This document shows, piece after piece, positions 23,259 through 29,245 of a DNA stretch of 34,044 nucleotides. Location: the IMG/VR virus record IMGVR_UViG_3300020202_000174, positions 1 to 34,044 of that record. One strand, written 5' to 3'. Below the pieces are notes generated by a model. That model was not told the origin of the DNA and made no database searches. It saw nothing but the letters and a program-made list of their open reading frames with translations. Source of the DNA: a virus. A program made the position numbers and the translations under genes. Each line of letters starts with the position of its first letter. The stretch's first letter is position 1.

Positions 23259-23296
23259 CCCCCGACCGTATCACACAGCATCTAAGGAGCAAGCCA

Positions 23297-23620
23297 ATGG
23301 CAACCACAGTTGAACAGACGCCCGGCAAGACGTGGCCGGTTGAAAGCGGCAAGCAGATTTTGTCGCCCACCATCAGCACGGCGGTCACCCTGACCCCGCC
23401 CAAGGGGGCATCATGGGCACTGGCGCAGGCCCTCAGTGCCCCTATCCGCTGGTGGGATGACGGCAGCGCGCCTACGGTCTCGCAGGGCTTTCGGTTGGCG
23501 GCCGAGCAGTACCTTGAGATCACAAGTGATCTTAGGGCGTTCAAGGCCGTTGCGGAGTCAGGTACGCCCACCCTCAACGTGACCTACTACAGGTCCAGCC
23601 CATCGGAGACTCAGTCGTGA
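23297..23620 (+). CDS. Small virion/tail protein, 107 aa
   Basis: ATG 23297 follows AAGGAGC at 23284-23290. The protein is beta-rich: MATTVEQTPGKTWPVESGKQ, then PIRWWDDGSAPTVSQGFRLA, then YLEITSDLRAFKAVAESGTP. It resembles small phage proteins that carry a sandwich domain in tail-tip regions, but I cannot name it. It is coupled to the next gene by GTGA. Confidence 0.6.
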   Translation: MATTVEQTPGKTWPVESGKQILSPTISTAVTLTPPKGASWALAQALSAPIRWWDDGSAPTVSQGFRLAAEQYLEITSDLRAFKAVAESGTPTLNVTYYRSSPSETQS

Positions 23621-24024
23621 GGGTCTTCGGCGGCTACCTCCCCCTCTCTGGCGGGACGCTCACGGGAAGTCTGACGATGGCGACAGGCTTCAACATCATG
23701 GGCTCCTCGACCAGCGTCGTCAGCGGCTTTGCGAACTACATCGCCACTGCCGCCGGGGCGCATTACTGGGTGACTCGCGCCGTCATGCGCTCGCCCGCTG
23801 ATGGCTCAGTTCGGCTGTCCAACAACGCCGAGAGCGGCTTTACGTCGCTGCTGTTCGCGACCGGGGCTGGCACAGACATCGGCACCTATGTCGGCGCCGG
23901 TAGTCCAGAGGGCGCTGTCACGGCTCGCATCGGGTCGACCTACTGCCGCACAGACGGCGGCGCCGCCACCAGCTTTTACGTCAAGGAAAGCGGCACGGGC
24001 AATACGGGTTGGGTGGCCAAGTGA
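23617..24024 (+). CDS. Tail fibre tip/short tail protein, 135 aa
   Basis: GTG 23617 overlaps the previous TGA. GGYLPLSGGTLTGSLTM is the fibre repeat motif (Y-L-P-L-S-G-G-T-L-T-G). The C-terminus GSPEGAVTARIGSTYCRTDG then FYVKESGTGNTGWVAK is a recurrent end of receptor-facing tail proteins. It is probably part of the host-contact apparatus with the 22012 product. Confidence 0.72.
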   Translation: MRVFGGYLPLSGGTLTGSLTMATGFNIMGSSTSVVSGFANYIATAAGAHYWVTRAVMRSPADGSVRLSNNAESGFTSLLFATGAGTDIGTYVGAGSPEGAVTARIGSTYCRTDGGAATSFYVKESGTGNTGWVAK

Positions 24025-24179
24025 ACGGTCTTGACTTCCTTCTGAAAGCCATCGGGAGCCTGCACGCTGAGATTGCGGCGCAGATCGATGCTGGCTTGGC
24101 CAAGGACGCCCGCATCGCCGAGCTGGAGGCGCTGCTACGCAAACAAGAAGGCAAGCGCGAGAAGGGCGCCGAGGAATAG
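24021..24179 (+). CDS. Small coiled-coil protein, 52 aa
   Basis: GTG 24021 overlaps the previous TGA. The peptide MNGLDFLLKAIGSLHAEIAA, then KDARIAELEALLRKQEGKRE is one long amphipathic, charged helix. It may cap or trimerise a tail fibre, or be an unknown accessory. The last 45 nt overlap a tiny gene on the other strand. Confidence 0.5.
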   Translation: MNGLDFLLKAIGSLHAEIAAQIDAGLAKDARIAELEALLRKQEGKREKGAEE

Positions 24180-24224
24180 CAGGATGATCAGGCTGCCGGT
24201 GCCTTCGACAAAGAACGTGAGCAT
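24135..24224 (-). CDS. 29-aa hydrophobic membrane peptide, reverse strand
   Basis: MLTFFVEGTGSLIILLFLGA then LLALAFLFA is one membrane helix. A good ribosome site (AGGAG) lies about 8 nt upstream of the ATG at 24224. It is the last gene of a leftward set (24708, 24379, 24224) and overlaps the end of the rightward coiled-coil gene. Too small for homology; the ribosome site and uninterrupted hydrophobic run are the evidence. Confidence 0.5.
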   Translation of the reverse strand: MLTFFVEGTGSLIILLFLGALLALAFLFA

Positions 24225-24280
24225 GTATCGTCTCCTGCCCCCGCAGGGCGACGATAGCGAGGCGAGCGCAAACGTTCAAC

Positions 24281-24379
24281 CTACAGCGGCCAGCCGCCGG
24301 GGATTGCCAGAGCCACGAGGTCAAGCAAGCCCCACAGGGCGAGGGCATGCACGATCACGGTGTACAGGACGGCCCTCAT
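24281..24379 (-). CDS. 32-aa hydrophobic membrane peptide, reverse strand
   Basis: MRAVLYTVIVHALALWGLLD then LVALAIPGGWPL is a single membrane segment. Its ATG at 24379 overlaps the stop of the upstream HExxH gene (ATGA), so translation is probably coupled. Function unknown. Confidence 0.5.
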   Translation of the reverse strand: MRAVLYTVIVHALALWGLLDLVALAIPGGWPL

Positions 24380-24708
24380 GGATGCCACCTGCCGCCGGTC
24401 GCGGGGTGCAGCTTGGCCATCAGCGCATGGCAGCGCTCATGATGCACCGCGTCGGTGTACTTCCAGCCAGTGAGCTTGCGGCTCACCAGGATGATGTCAG
24501 CGCTGCCGCCGATGCTTGGCACGTACAGGGCCTGCATGTTGGGGTTGGGGAAGCCGTCGACTGGGACGATCAGCGCCTTGATGGCGGACAGATCTCGCCG
24601 GCACTCGGCCGGATAGGCGTTTCCGGCTTGGTCGGTCGCGGGGTACTCGGCCGCCATCACTGGCAGCGCAAACGCGAACAGAATCGTGGTAAGGAATGCC
24701 TTGGGCAT
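24376..24708 (-). CDS. Secreted HExxH-motif protein, 110 aa, reverse strand
   Basis: A signal peptide (MPKAFLTTILFAFALPVMAA) starts at ATG 24708, with GGAG 8-10 nt upstream. The mature part ends DAVHHERCHALMAKLHPATG, then GRWHP. H-E-R-C-H is an HExxH zinc-protease-type motif. The ending TGG-x-WH is, as I recall, shared by small phage secreted proteins of this kind. It may act on the cell envelope in the periplasm. No third zinc ligand can be assigned with certainty. First gene of the leftward trio. Confidence 0.7.
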   Translation of the reverse strand: MPKAFLTTILFAFALPVMAAEYPATDQAGNAYPAECRRDLSAIKALIVPVDGFPNPNMQALYVPSIGGSADIILVSRKLTGWKYTDAVHHERCHALMAKLHPATGGRWHP

Positions 24709-24937
24709 GACCAGCTCCAATCTGGTTGTGCGGCTTTCGGGCCGGCCGGGCGGGGTGTTGCAAGCACCTCGTTCGGCCCCAAAACAATGCCCCCAACATC
24801 CGGCTATTTCAAGGCAAATCGCAACCCATGCGGGAGGCGAAGCCGTGCGGGCGTAGCGTGAACAGGCGGCCCCGGACCACTGCTTGCGGTAGCGGCCCGG
24901 AGCCTCACCACCAACCGACCCCGAGGGAGGCCGGCTA

Positions 24938-24955
24938 ATGGCTAGCAAAAGATGA
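24938..24955 (+). promoter_or_regulatory. Five-codon leader ORF before the holin-like gene
   Basis: GAGGGAGG precedes ATG 24938, which reads Met-Ala-Ser-Lys-Arg-stop. Its TGA (24953-24955) overlaps the ATG (24952) of the next gene. That next gene has no good ribosome site of its own. Re-initiation from the leader could set the low, timed level of a lysis protein. The gap 24709-24937 otherwise shows only GC-rich hairpin-prone sequence. Confidence 0.4.
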
Positions 24956-25164
24956 CCACATCGACCGAAGAACGGCTAGCCCGCCTTGAGGCCCTGTTTG
25001 AGACGCAGGGCGAGGACATCAAGGACATCAAGGGCGACGTGCAGGATCTCGTGCGCGCCATGCACACGGGGAGGGGTGCGCTGTGGCTGCTGCTGAAGAT
25101 CGGCGCGGTCCTGCTCGGCATTGTCGCCATCGCCAAGCTCGTCCTCGACTTGGTGAAGCACTGA
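24952..25164 (+). CDS. Holin-like protein with cytoplasmic coiled coil and one membrane helix, 70 aa
   Basis: Residues 1-40 form a charged coiled coil (STEERLARLEALFETQGEDI, KDIKGDVQDLVRAM). Residues 45-66 are a membrane helix (ALWLLLKIGAVLLGIVAIAK), with a short basic tail. This layout is that of XhlA-type haemolysin/holin partners. Followed directly by a second membrane protein and an endolysin, so a lysis role is likely. Whether it is holin or antiholin is open. Confidence 0.68.
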   Translation: MTTSTEERLARLEALFETQGEDIKDIKGDVQDLVRAMHTGRGALWLLLKIGAVLLGIVAIAKLVLDLVKH

Positions 25165-25394
25165 TGAAGAGCCTGGCTCCAGCCATTTGCAGCGCGCTCG
25201 CGGTCTTCGTGTTCGCCGGCTTCGTGGTGCTGCTGTTCCTGAAGGCCATTCCCGAGGGGATGAAGGACCCACTGATGCTTCTCGCGGGCGCCGCGTCTGC
25301 TGGCTACGGGCAGGTGCTGAGCTACTGGCTCGGCTCCAGCGCGGGCTCGGCAAAGAAGGATGAAGCAATCTCCAAACTGAGCGAGAAGCCATGA
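25164..25394 (+). CDS. Holin candidate, 76 aa
   Basis: ATG 25164 overlaps the previous TGA. Two membrane segments are visible: SLAPAICSALAVFVFAGFVV with LLFLK, then LMLLAGAASAGYGQVLSYWL, followed by a polar tail (GSAKKDEAISKLSEKP). The layout fits a class II holin. It would form the membrane lesion that lets the endolysin reach peptidoglycan. Coupled to the endolysin by a 4-nt overlap. Confidence 0.75.
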   Translation: MKSLAPAICSALAVFVFAGFVVLLFLKAIPEGMKDPLMLLAGAASAGYGQVLSYWLGSSAGSAKKDEAISKLSEKP

Positions 25395-25843
25395 AGACGA
25401 GCGAACAGGGCCTCAAGCTACTGCACGGGCGCGAGGGCAAGCGCAACAAAGCGTACCTCGACAGCGTCGGCGTGTGGACGATCGGCTACGGCCACACCGG
25501 CCCGGATGTTCACGCCGGACTCGTCTGGACTGACGAGCAGGTCGAGGCGGCGTTTGCCAAGGATCTGGAGCGCTTCGAGAGGGCGGTTAACGAGGCCGTC
25601 AAAGTCCCCATTCCCCAGCACGCATTCGATGCGCTGGTGTCGTTTGCCTACAACGTGGGCGTGGGGGCCTTCAAGTCATCGACGCTGGTGCGGGTGCTGA
25701 ACGCGGGCGACATGGCCGGCGCCGCTCGGCAGCTCGATCGCTGGCACATCCCGGCCGAGATCACGTCACGCCGCAACGGCGAGCGCGAGCAGTTCAAGGG
25801 CACTGCATTCCAAGCCCGCATTCACGAAGAGGTAGTCGCATGA
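25391..25843 (+). CDS. Endolysin, GH24 (T4/P22-type) lysozyme
   Basis: The 150-residue enzyme has the GH24 active site, REGKRNKAYLDSVGVWTIGY then GHT. Glu 15, Asp 24 and Thr 30 have the E-x8-D-x5-T spacing of T4 and P22 lysozymes. The body ends with QHAFDALVSFAYNVGVGAFK and RRNGEREQFKG. It cuts the MurNAc-GlcNAc bond. No signal-anchor sequence is visible, so release depends on the holin. Confidence 0.95.
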   Translation: MKTSEQGLKLLHGREGKRNKAYLDSVGVWTIGYGHTGPDVHAGLVWTDEQVEAAFAKDLERFERAVNEAVKVPIPQHAFDALVSFAYNVGVGAFKSSTLVRVLNAGDMAGAARQLDRWHIPAEITSRRNGEREQFKGTAFQARIHEEVVA

Positions 25844-25941
25844 CCTACGTACTGATTGCGGTTGCGTTCGCAGCCGGATGCTTCACGCCAAAGACCTACG
25901 CCAAGTTGAAGGCGAAGCTGGTGGATTGGGCCAACGGGTGA
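25840..25941 (+). CDS. 33-aa membrane peptide in the lysis cassette
   Basis: ATG 25840 overlaps the endolysin stop. MTYVLIAVAFAAGCFTPKTY is a short hydrophobic segment and the rest is basic and helical (AKLKAKLVDWANG). Its stop overlaps the next GTG. Such tiny peptides are common between endolysin and spanin genes. Function unknown. Confidence 0.5.
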   Translation: MTYVLIAVAFAAGCFTPKTYAKLKAKLVDWANG

Positions 25942-26180
25942 ACCCGCTCACGCTCCTAAAGGCGGTCCCGTGGGTGCTGGCACTGGCTGGCATGGCCGCT
26001 GCCGGCTTCCTGTTCTGGAGGCTCAATGCAGCCCACGAGCGGGTAGGGGCTCTGGAGCAGGCCAACAAAGCCTATGCGGCTGCACTGGCTGCCAAGGCAG
26101 AGGCTACCAAGAGCAGAGCGGTGACACAGCAGCGAGTCCGGCAGATGGCTCCGGCTGAGAAGCTGAAGGGACTTGAGTAG
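25938..26180 (+). CDS. Inner-membrane spanin (Rz-like) candidate, 80 aa
   Basis: GTG 25938 overlaps the previous TGA. Residues 3-28 are a membrane anchor (LTLLKAVPWVLALAGMAAAG, FLFWRL). The rest is a periplasmic coiled coil (ERVGALEQANKAYAAALAAK). This is the Rz layout, directly after endolysin. No embedded Rz1 is seen in the other frames; the probable partner lies 205 nt downstream, past a tRNA on the other strand. Confidence 0.7.
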   Translation: MNPLTLLKAVPWVLALAGMAAAGFLFWRLNAAHERVGALEQANKAYAAALAAKAEATKSRAVTQQRVRQMAPAEKLKGLE

Positions 26181-26182
26181 GA

Positions 26183-26257
26183 TGGAGCGTCCGGCAGGAA
26201 TCGAACCCGTCGTCATCGGTTTGGAAGACCGAAGCTCTGCCATTGAGCTACGGACGC
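26183..26257 (-). tRNA. tRNA-Gly (anticodon TCC)
   Basis: The reverse strand folds as a full cloverleaf: acceptor GCGTCCG/CGGACGC, D-stem GCTC/GAGC with loop AATGGCA, and anticodon stem TCGGT/ACCGA with loop CTTCCAA. The anticodon TCC is at 26223-26225. The T-arm has loop TTCGATT. The T-stem has a mismatch at the outer pair and one G-T pair. The discriminator T and CCA are encoded (26183-26186). It reads GGA and sits between the two spanin genes on the opposite strand. Confidence 0.93.
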
Positions 26258-26385
26258 TTTGGAGCGAGAGCGCCGACTGCGATGCGCCGACGCGAGTTAG
26301 CCCGAATATCACCCACGTTCATCGGCCGACGCCCTCATGTGGTAGAACGGGCGGGCGCGGCTATCGCTCGTGGTCTCTCGCAGGA

Positions 26386-26592
26386 GTGGCAATTCTACTC
26401 CTGTCCGCCTGCTCAAGCAACCCGCCGATCATCAGCGGCGACACTTCTTGCGAGCGCTTCCGCCACATCAGCGCCACGCCCGCCCAGATCAAGGTCTTCG
26501 CTGACAACTGGGAGGTGATGGAGACCTACGCGGACCAACTCGTAGTCCACAACCAAGTCTACGACGCGTATTGCCTCGGGGTGGCGCCGTGA
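26386..26592 (+). CDS. Outer-membrane spanin (Rz1-like) lipoprotein candidate, 68 aa
   Basis: The frame reads VAILLLSACSSNPPIISG, a lipobox (LSAC) signal. Then come TSCERFRHISATPAQIKVFA and METYADQLVVHNQVYDAYCL. The C-terminal I-x-x-H-N-x-x-Y pattern is common in phage lipoproteins of this sort. GTG 26386 is my best start; the frame is open upstream through the tRNA region but has no good ribosome site there. It is probably anchored in the outer membrane facing the 25938 product. Confidence 0.6.
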   Translation: MAILLLSACSSNPPIISGDTSCERFRHISATPAQIKVFADNWEVMETYADQLVVHNQVYDAYCLGVAP

Positions 26593-26894
26593 AGCACATC
26601 CCGGCCGCTATGATCTTTGTCGGCCTCATGCTGATGGCTGTCGTGGCATTCGCTCACGACCCCTACACCGACTGGAAGACCCGGCACGGCATGTCGTGCT
26701 GCAACCAGAACGACTGCGCCCCCACGACTGCTTGGCAGGACATGGAGGGTAACTGGTTCGTGCGATCGGCCGGGGTGACCCATCCTGTCGATCCGCTCGC
26801 GATACTCCCCATCCCATCCCCTGACGGCCGCAGCCATGCCTGCATTCTTGGCGGTCGGGTGATCTGCTTTGTTCCCGGCGAAGTGCGAGGCTGA
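26589..26894 (+). CDS. Small secreted Cys-rich protein, 101 aa
   Basis: GTG 26589 overlaps the previous TGA. A signal peptide (HIPAAMIFVGLMLMAVVAFA) precedes HDPYTDWKTRHGMSCCNQND and HACILGGRVICFVPGEVRG. The S-C-C-x-x-x-D-C motif and C-terminal C-F pattern recur in small exported proteins of alphaproteobacteria and their phages, as I recall. Function unknown, probably periplasmic. Confidence 0.65.
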   Translation: MKHIPAAMIFVGLMLMAVVAFAHDPYTDWKTRHGMSCCNQNDCAPTTAWQDMEGNWFVRSAGVTHPVDPLAILPIPSPDGRSHACILGGRVICFVPGEVRG

Positions 26895-27887
26895 ATGTCT
26901 ATCCATTCTGGTGTCAGTGACGATCGCTTTATCGCCCTCTGGCGCGAAACCGGCGGTCGCGCCAAGGCCATCCACGAAGCCACCGGCATTGCTCTCCGCA
27001 ACGTCTACGAGCGGCGAAACAAGATCGAGGCCCGTCGCGGCATCACCCTGCCGAGCGCTGGTGATGACGGAAAAAGGGGGAGGGGCGACGCAGGGCAATC
27101 CCCCAACGACTACTTGTCCCGCATCCCAGTGGACGGCTTCACGGGGAGCATGGTCGTCTTCTCCGACGCGCATTACTGGAAGGGGCAGCCACCATCAGTG
27201 GCGCACCAAGCGTTGATCGAGGTGATCCGAGAGATCAAGCCCAAGCTGGTCATTGCCAACGGCGACATTTTCGACGGCGCCAGGATCTCACGGTTTCCCC
27301 GCAATGGCTGGGAAAACCTGCCGCGCATATCGGAGGAGCTGGAGGAGGCTACCGAGCGGATGGCTGAGATTCGCCACGCTGCCGGCCGCGCCAGGCTTAT
27401 TCGCAGCATTGGCAACCATGACATCAGGTTCGACCGCTACCTGTCCATGAACGCATCCGAGATGGATGGGATTGCCGGTTTCCGGCTGGCCGATCACCTG
27501 AAGGCGTGGCCGGAGTGCATGAGCATTGCCGTCAACGGCCATACGATGATCAAGCACCGCTTCTACGGCGGCATCCACGCGGCCTATAACGCCACGCTGC
27601 GGGCCGGCTGGAGCACCTTCAACGGCCACACCCATCACCTCGAAGTGAAGCCCTGGGGCGACTACAACGGCCGACGCTATGGCGTGCAGACAGGCGCGAT
27701 TGCCGAGGTGGGCGGCCCACAATTTGCCTACGCAGAAGATGGCCCAAGCGCGGGCTGTAGCGGCTTCGCGGTCGGCACGTTCGACGGGGCCGGCCGCCTG
27801 CTCATGCCGGAACTGTGCGAGGTGATCGAGGGCGTTGCCTACTTCCGCGGACAGCGCGTCGCGGGAAAGCGTCGGGTAGCCGCATGA
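26895..27887 (+). CDS. Calcineurin-like metallophosphoesterase with N-terminal HTH-like region
   Basis: Motifs in order are FSDAHYWKG (Asp 91, His 93), NGDIFDG (Asp 124), GNHD (173-176) and NGHTHH (243-248), all with expected metallophosphoesterase spacing. Residues 5-48 (DDRFIALWRETGGRAKAIHE, then ATGIALRNVYERRNKIEA) look like a helix-turn-helix, suggesting nucleic-acid targeting. Phage enzymes of this group may act on DNA, RNA or nucleotides; the substrate is not knowable here. Begins right after the previous gene and is coupled to the next. Confidence 0.86.
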   Translation: MSIHSGVSDDRFIALWRETGGRAKAIHEATGIALRNVYERRNKIEARRGITLPSAGDDGKRGRGDAGQSPNDYLSRIPVDGFTGSMVVFSDAHYWKGQPPSVAHQALIEVIREIKPKLVIANGDIFDGARISRFPRNGWENLPRISEELEEATERMAEIRHAAGRARLIRSIGNHDIRFDRYLSMNASEMDGIAGFRLADHLKAWPECMSIAVNGHTMIKHRFYGGIHAAYNATLRAGWSTFNGHTHHLEVKPWGDYNGRRYGVQTGAIAEVGGPQFAYAEDGPSAGCSGFAVGTFDGAGRLLMPELCEVIEGVAYFRGQRVAGKRRVAA

Positions 27888-28126
27888 CCGCCGCGCAACG
27901 CCGCCTGAAGGCATGGTCCCGCATGACCTCCAAGCAGAAGCTGGCCGACATGGAGAAGGAAGACCGCAGGCGGAAGGGGATGCTGCGGGCCGGTCGCAAC
28001 TCCGGCTTCTCCGCTGCCTGCTCCCGAGCATCCCTCCGTCGAGGGGCGGGTGACAGGATTAGCTTACGCAGTGCGTGTGCTGATCACACCGCCGCAGCGC
28101 AACCCTTATACCACAAAAAGCCATGA
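27884..28126 (+). CDS. Small basic hypothetical protein, 80 aa
   Basis: ATG 27884 overlaps the previous TGA. The first 45 residues are helical and basic (TAAQRRLKAWSRMTSKQKLA, EDRRRKGMLRAGRN). The C-terminal third is low in structure and could be read-through of non-functional sequence. Overlaps the next ATG by 4 nt. No family recognised. Confidence 0.5.
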   Translation: MTAAQRRLKAWSRMTSKQKLADMEKEDRRRKGMLRAGRNSGFSAACSRASLRRGAGDRISLRSACADHTAAAQPLYHKKP

Positions 28127-28383
28127 GTAAGAAACCCGCCGAGCCGATGAAGATGGTCCTGGTGGAGTGGCTGGACGCTTACACCCACGACAGCGGCTGG
28201 AAGTCGCTCAAGAGCCTCCGCAAGCAAGGGCCGGTGCTGGTCCGCTCTCTCGGCTTCCTCGTGAAGGAGGCGGACGACCATGTGACGGTCGCGGCGAGCC
28301 ACGTCCCGCTGGACGACCACTGCGACGGCGACTGCGTGATCCCGCGCGGCATGATCAAGAGCATTGTGGAGTTGAAGGCGTGA
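28123..28383 (+). CDS. Small hypothetical phage protein, 86 aa
   Basis: ATG 28123 overlaps the previous stop. The pattern KMVLVEWLDAYTHDSGWKSL, then VLVRSLGFLVKEADDHVTVA, then CDGDCVIPRGMIKSIVEL is shared by small phage proteins (VEWLDA start, IP-x-x-M-I-K-x-I end), function unknown. Coupled by GTGA to the following gene. Confidence 0.65.
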   Translation: MSKKPAEPMKMVLVEWLDAYTHDSGWKSLKSLRKQGPVLVRSLGFLVKEADDHVTVAASHVPLDDHCDGDCVIPRGMIKSIVELKA

Positions 28384-28568
28384 CCCAGCCCCGAGAGGCC
28401 ATCATCCGAGTCATCGACGTGGAAGGTGAGCCCCTCCGGCTCACGGCGCTGGAGCAGCCTGTAAGGGAAGGCGGCTACCACAACTTCGTAATCACCAACT
28501 TCCCCAACTTGGTCATAGAGCTTGCCGAGGCTTGGGCGCGGAGAGAGTGGGCTAAGGGGAAGAGGTAG
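28380..28568 (+). CDS. Small hypothetical protein, 62 aa
   Basis: GTG 28380 overlaps the previous TGA. The peptide MTQPREAIIRVIDVEGEPLR then LVIELAEAWARREWAKGKR has beta then helix character. It ends 13 nt before the stop of a leftward gene. No obvious terminator between them. Function unknown. Confidence 0.55.
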   Translation: MTQPREAIIRVIDVEGEPLRLTALEQPVREGGYHNFVITNFPNLVIELAEAWARREWAKGKR

Positions 28569-28581
28569 GGTTCACTTCGTA

Positions 28582-28800
28582 TCATTCTTTCGCTTCCGTT
28601 GACGCCTTGGAAGCGGGGCCTTCTGCAAGAGCGGCGCGAAGCATCCGGCGCGCCTCCCATAACGCCGCCGCAGTCGACCTCCTATTTCCGGCACTAGCCA
28701 CGGAGATAGCCATGCGCGGCCTGTTTAATGGCCCGGCATACCCGCCATAAACCGCGTAGAGTTTACGGCCTGCAAGATCGATGGTTTTACGCAGCATCAT
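28582..28800 (-). CDS. Small basic protein in the leftward regulatory operon, 72 aa
   Basis: ATG 28800 (or 28797) overlaps the stop of the Cro-like gene, so it is the next gene of the same leftward transcript. The peptide MMLRKTIDLAGRKLYAVYGG then AALWEARRMLRAALAEGPAS is basic and helical at the end. Family unknown. Confidence 0.6.
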   Translation of the reverse strand: MMLRKTIDLAGRKLYAVYGGYAGPLNRPRMAISVASAGNRRSTAAALWEARRMLRAALAEGPASKASTEAKE

Positions 28801-29003
28801 ACGCTTCCCCGTATATTTTCCCGATATACGGTCTCCCGTATAAGGCCGATGGCCTGACAGATGGTTTCAGTCAGGCCGCGCCGACCGTGCAGGACATCGC
28901 ACACGAATTGCGGGGAGACGCCGTGCTTCTGCGCCCACGCTTTCTGGCCGCCCGCCTTCTTAACCGATTGATGCAGGCGCTCCAGCGCCTCCGCCTCAGT
29001 CAT
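28797..29003 (-). CDS. Cro-like helix-turn-helix regulator, 68 aa
   Basis: The sequence ALERLHQSVKKAGGQKAWAQ, then KHGVSPQFVCDVLHGRRGLT, then ETICQAIGL is a full XRE/Cro-like five-helix domain, with the recognition helix around VSPQFVCDVLHGR. Small phage Cro/YdaS-type proteins bind operators as dimers. The gene sits in a leftward operon near the integrase. The 3' half of its DNA is packed with inverted repeats, so it may control itself. CI is not visible. Confidence 0.83.
   Translation of the reverse strand: MTEAEALERLHQSVKKAGGQKAWAQKHGVSPQFVCDVLHGRRGLTETICQAIGLIRETVYRENIRGSV
28809..28842. repeat. Alternating heptamer repeats CCGTATA/TATACGG/CCGTATA
   Basis: CCGTATAT (28809-28816) and ATATACGG (28824-28831) are perfect 8-bp arms with a 7-bp spacer. 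The TATACGG half then pairs again with CCGTATA (28836-28842) across 4 bp. Three half-sites in alternating orientation sit in the last codons of the Cro-like gene. They could be operators or a switching RNA hairpin. Confidence 0.6.
28851..28877. repeat. Perfect 8-bp inverted repeat inside the Cro-like gene
   Basis: GGCCTGAC (28851-28858) and GTCAGGCC (28870-28877) flank an 11-nt spacer. It lies nine bases from the heptamer cluster, within the same coding sequence. Stable hairpin potential in either strand. Confidence 0.6.
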
Positions 29004-29013
29004 TGGTAGTGTC

Positions 29014-29190
29014 TCAATCGTTACGAGCGTGCGGGTATTCGCAGCGGCTCGGATTGCCCTGCTTGCAAGGCTTCTGTCCGGAGCCGCAGTAGGCGCAGTT
29101 GTGGTCGCGGAACATCGGGTGCGGCGGGTTCGCGCGCGGCCCCATGGCCTTCTCCATCTCGCGATATTCGTCGGTCTGTCGGGGCATCAT
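29014..29190 (-). CDS. Small Cys-rich zinc-binding-like protein, 58 aa
   Basis: ATG ATG at 29190 follows TAGGAGACG, a strong ribosome site. The tail NCAYCGSGQKPCKQGNPSRC EY has C-x2-C, then C-x7-C spacing, enough for a zinc knuckle. The first half is MPRQTDEYREMEKAMGPRAN. It is the first gene of the leftward operon, 11 nt before the Cro-like gene. Confidence 0.62.
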   Translation of the reverse strand: MMPRQTDEYREMEKAMGPRANPPHPMFRDHNCAYCGSGQKPCKQGNPSRCEYPHARND

Positions 29191-29245
29191 CGTCTCCTAT
29201 AAGTCAATGTTGGAATTACACAGCCGAGCGAAGCGAGGGAACCCC

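Noticed and set aside
23046-23285. 79-residue rightward ORF between tail genes
   Set aside because: Arg/Gln/Val-rich shadow composition; the leftward frame in the same place looks far more like a protein.
26173-26385. Long N-terminal extension of the outer spanin
   Set aside because: It would translate the antisense of the tRNA and has no ribosome site; the lipobox demands a start just before it.
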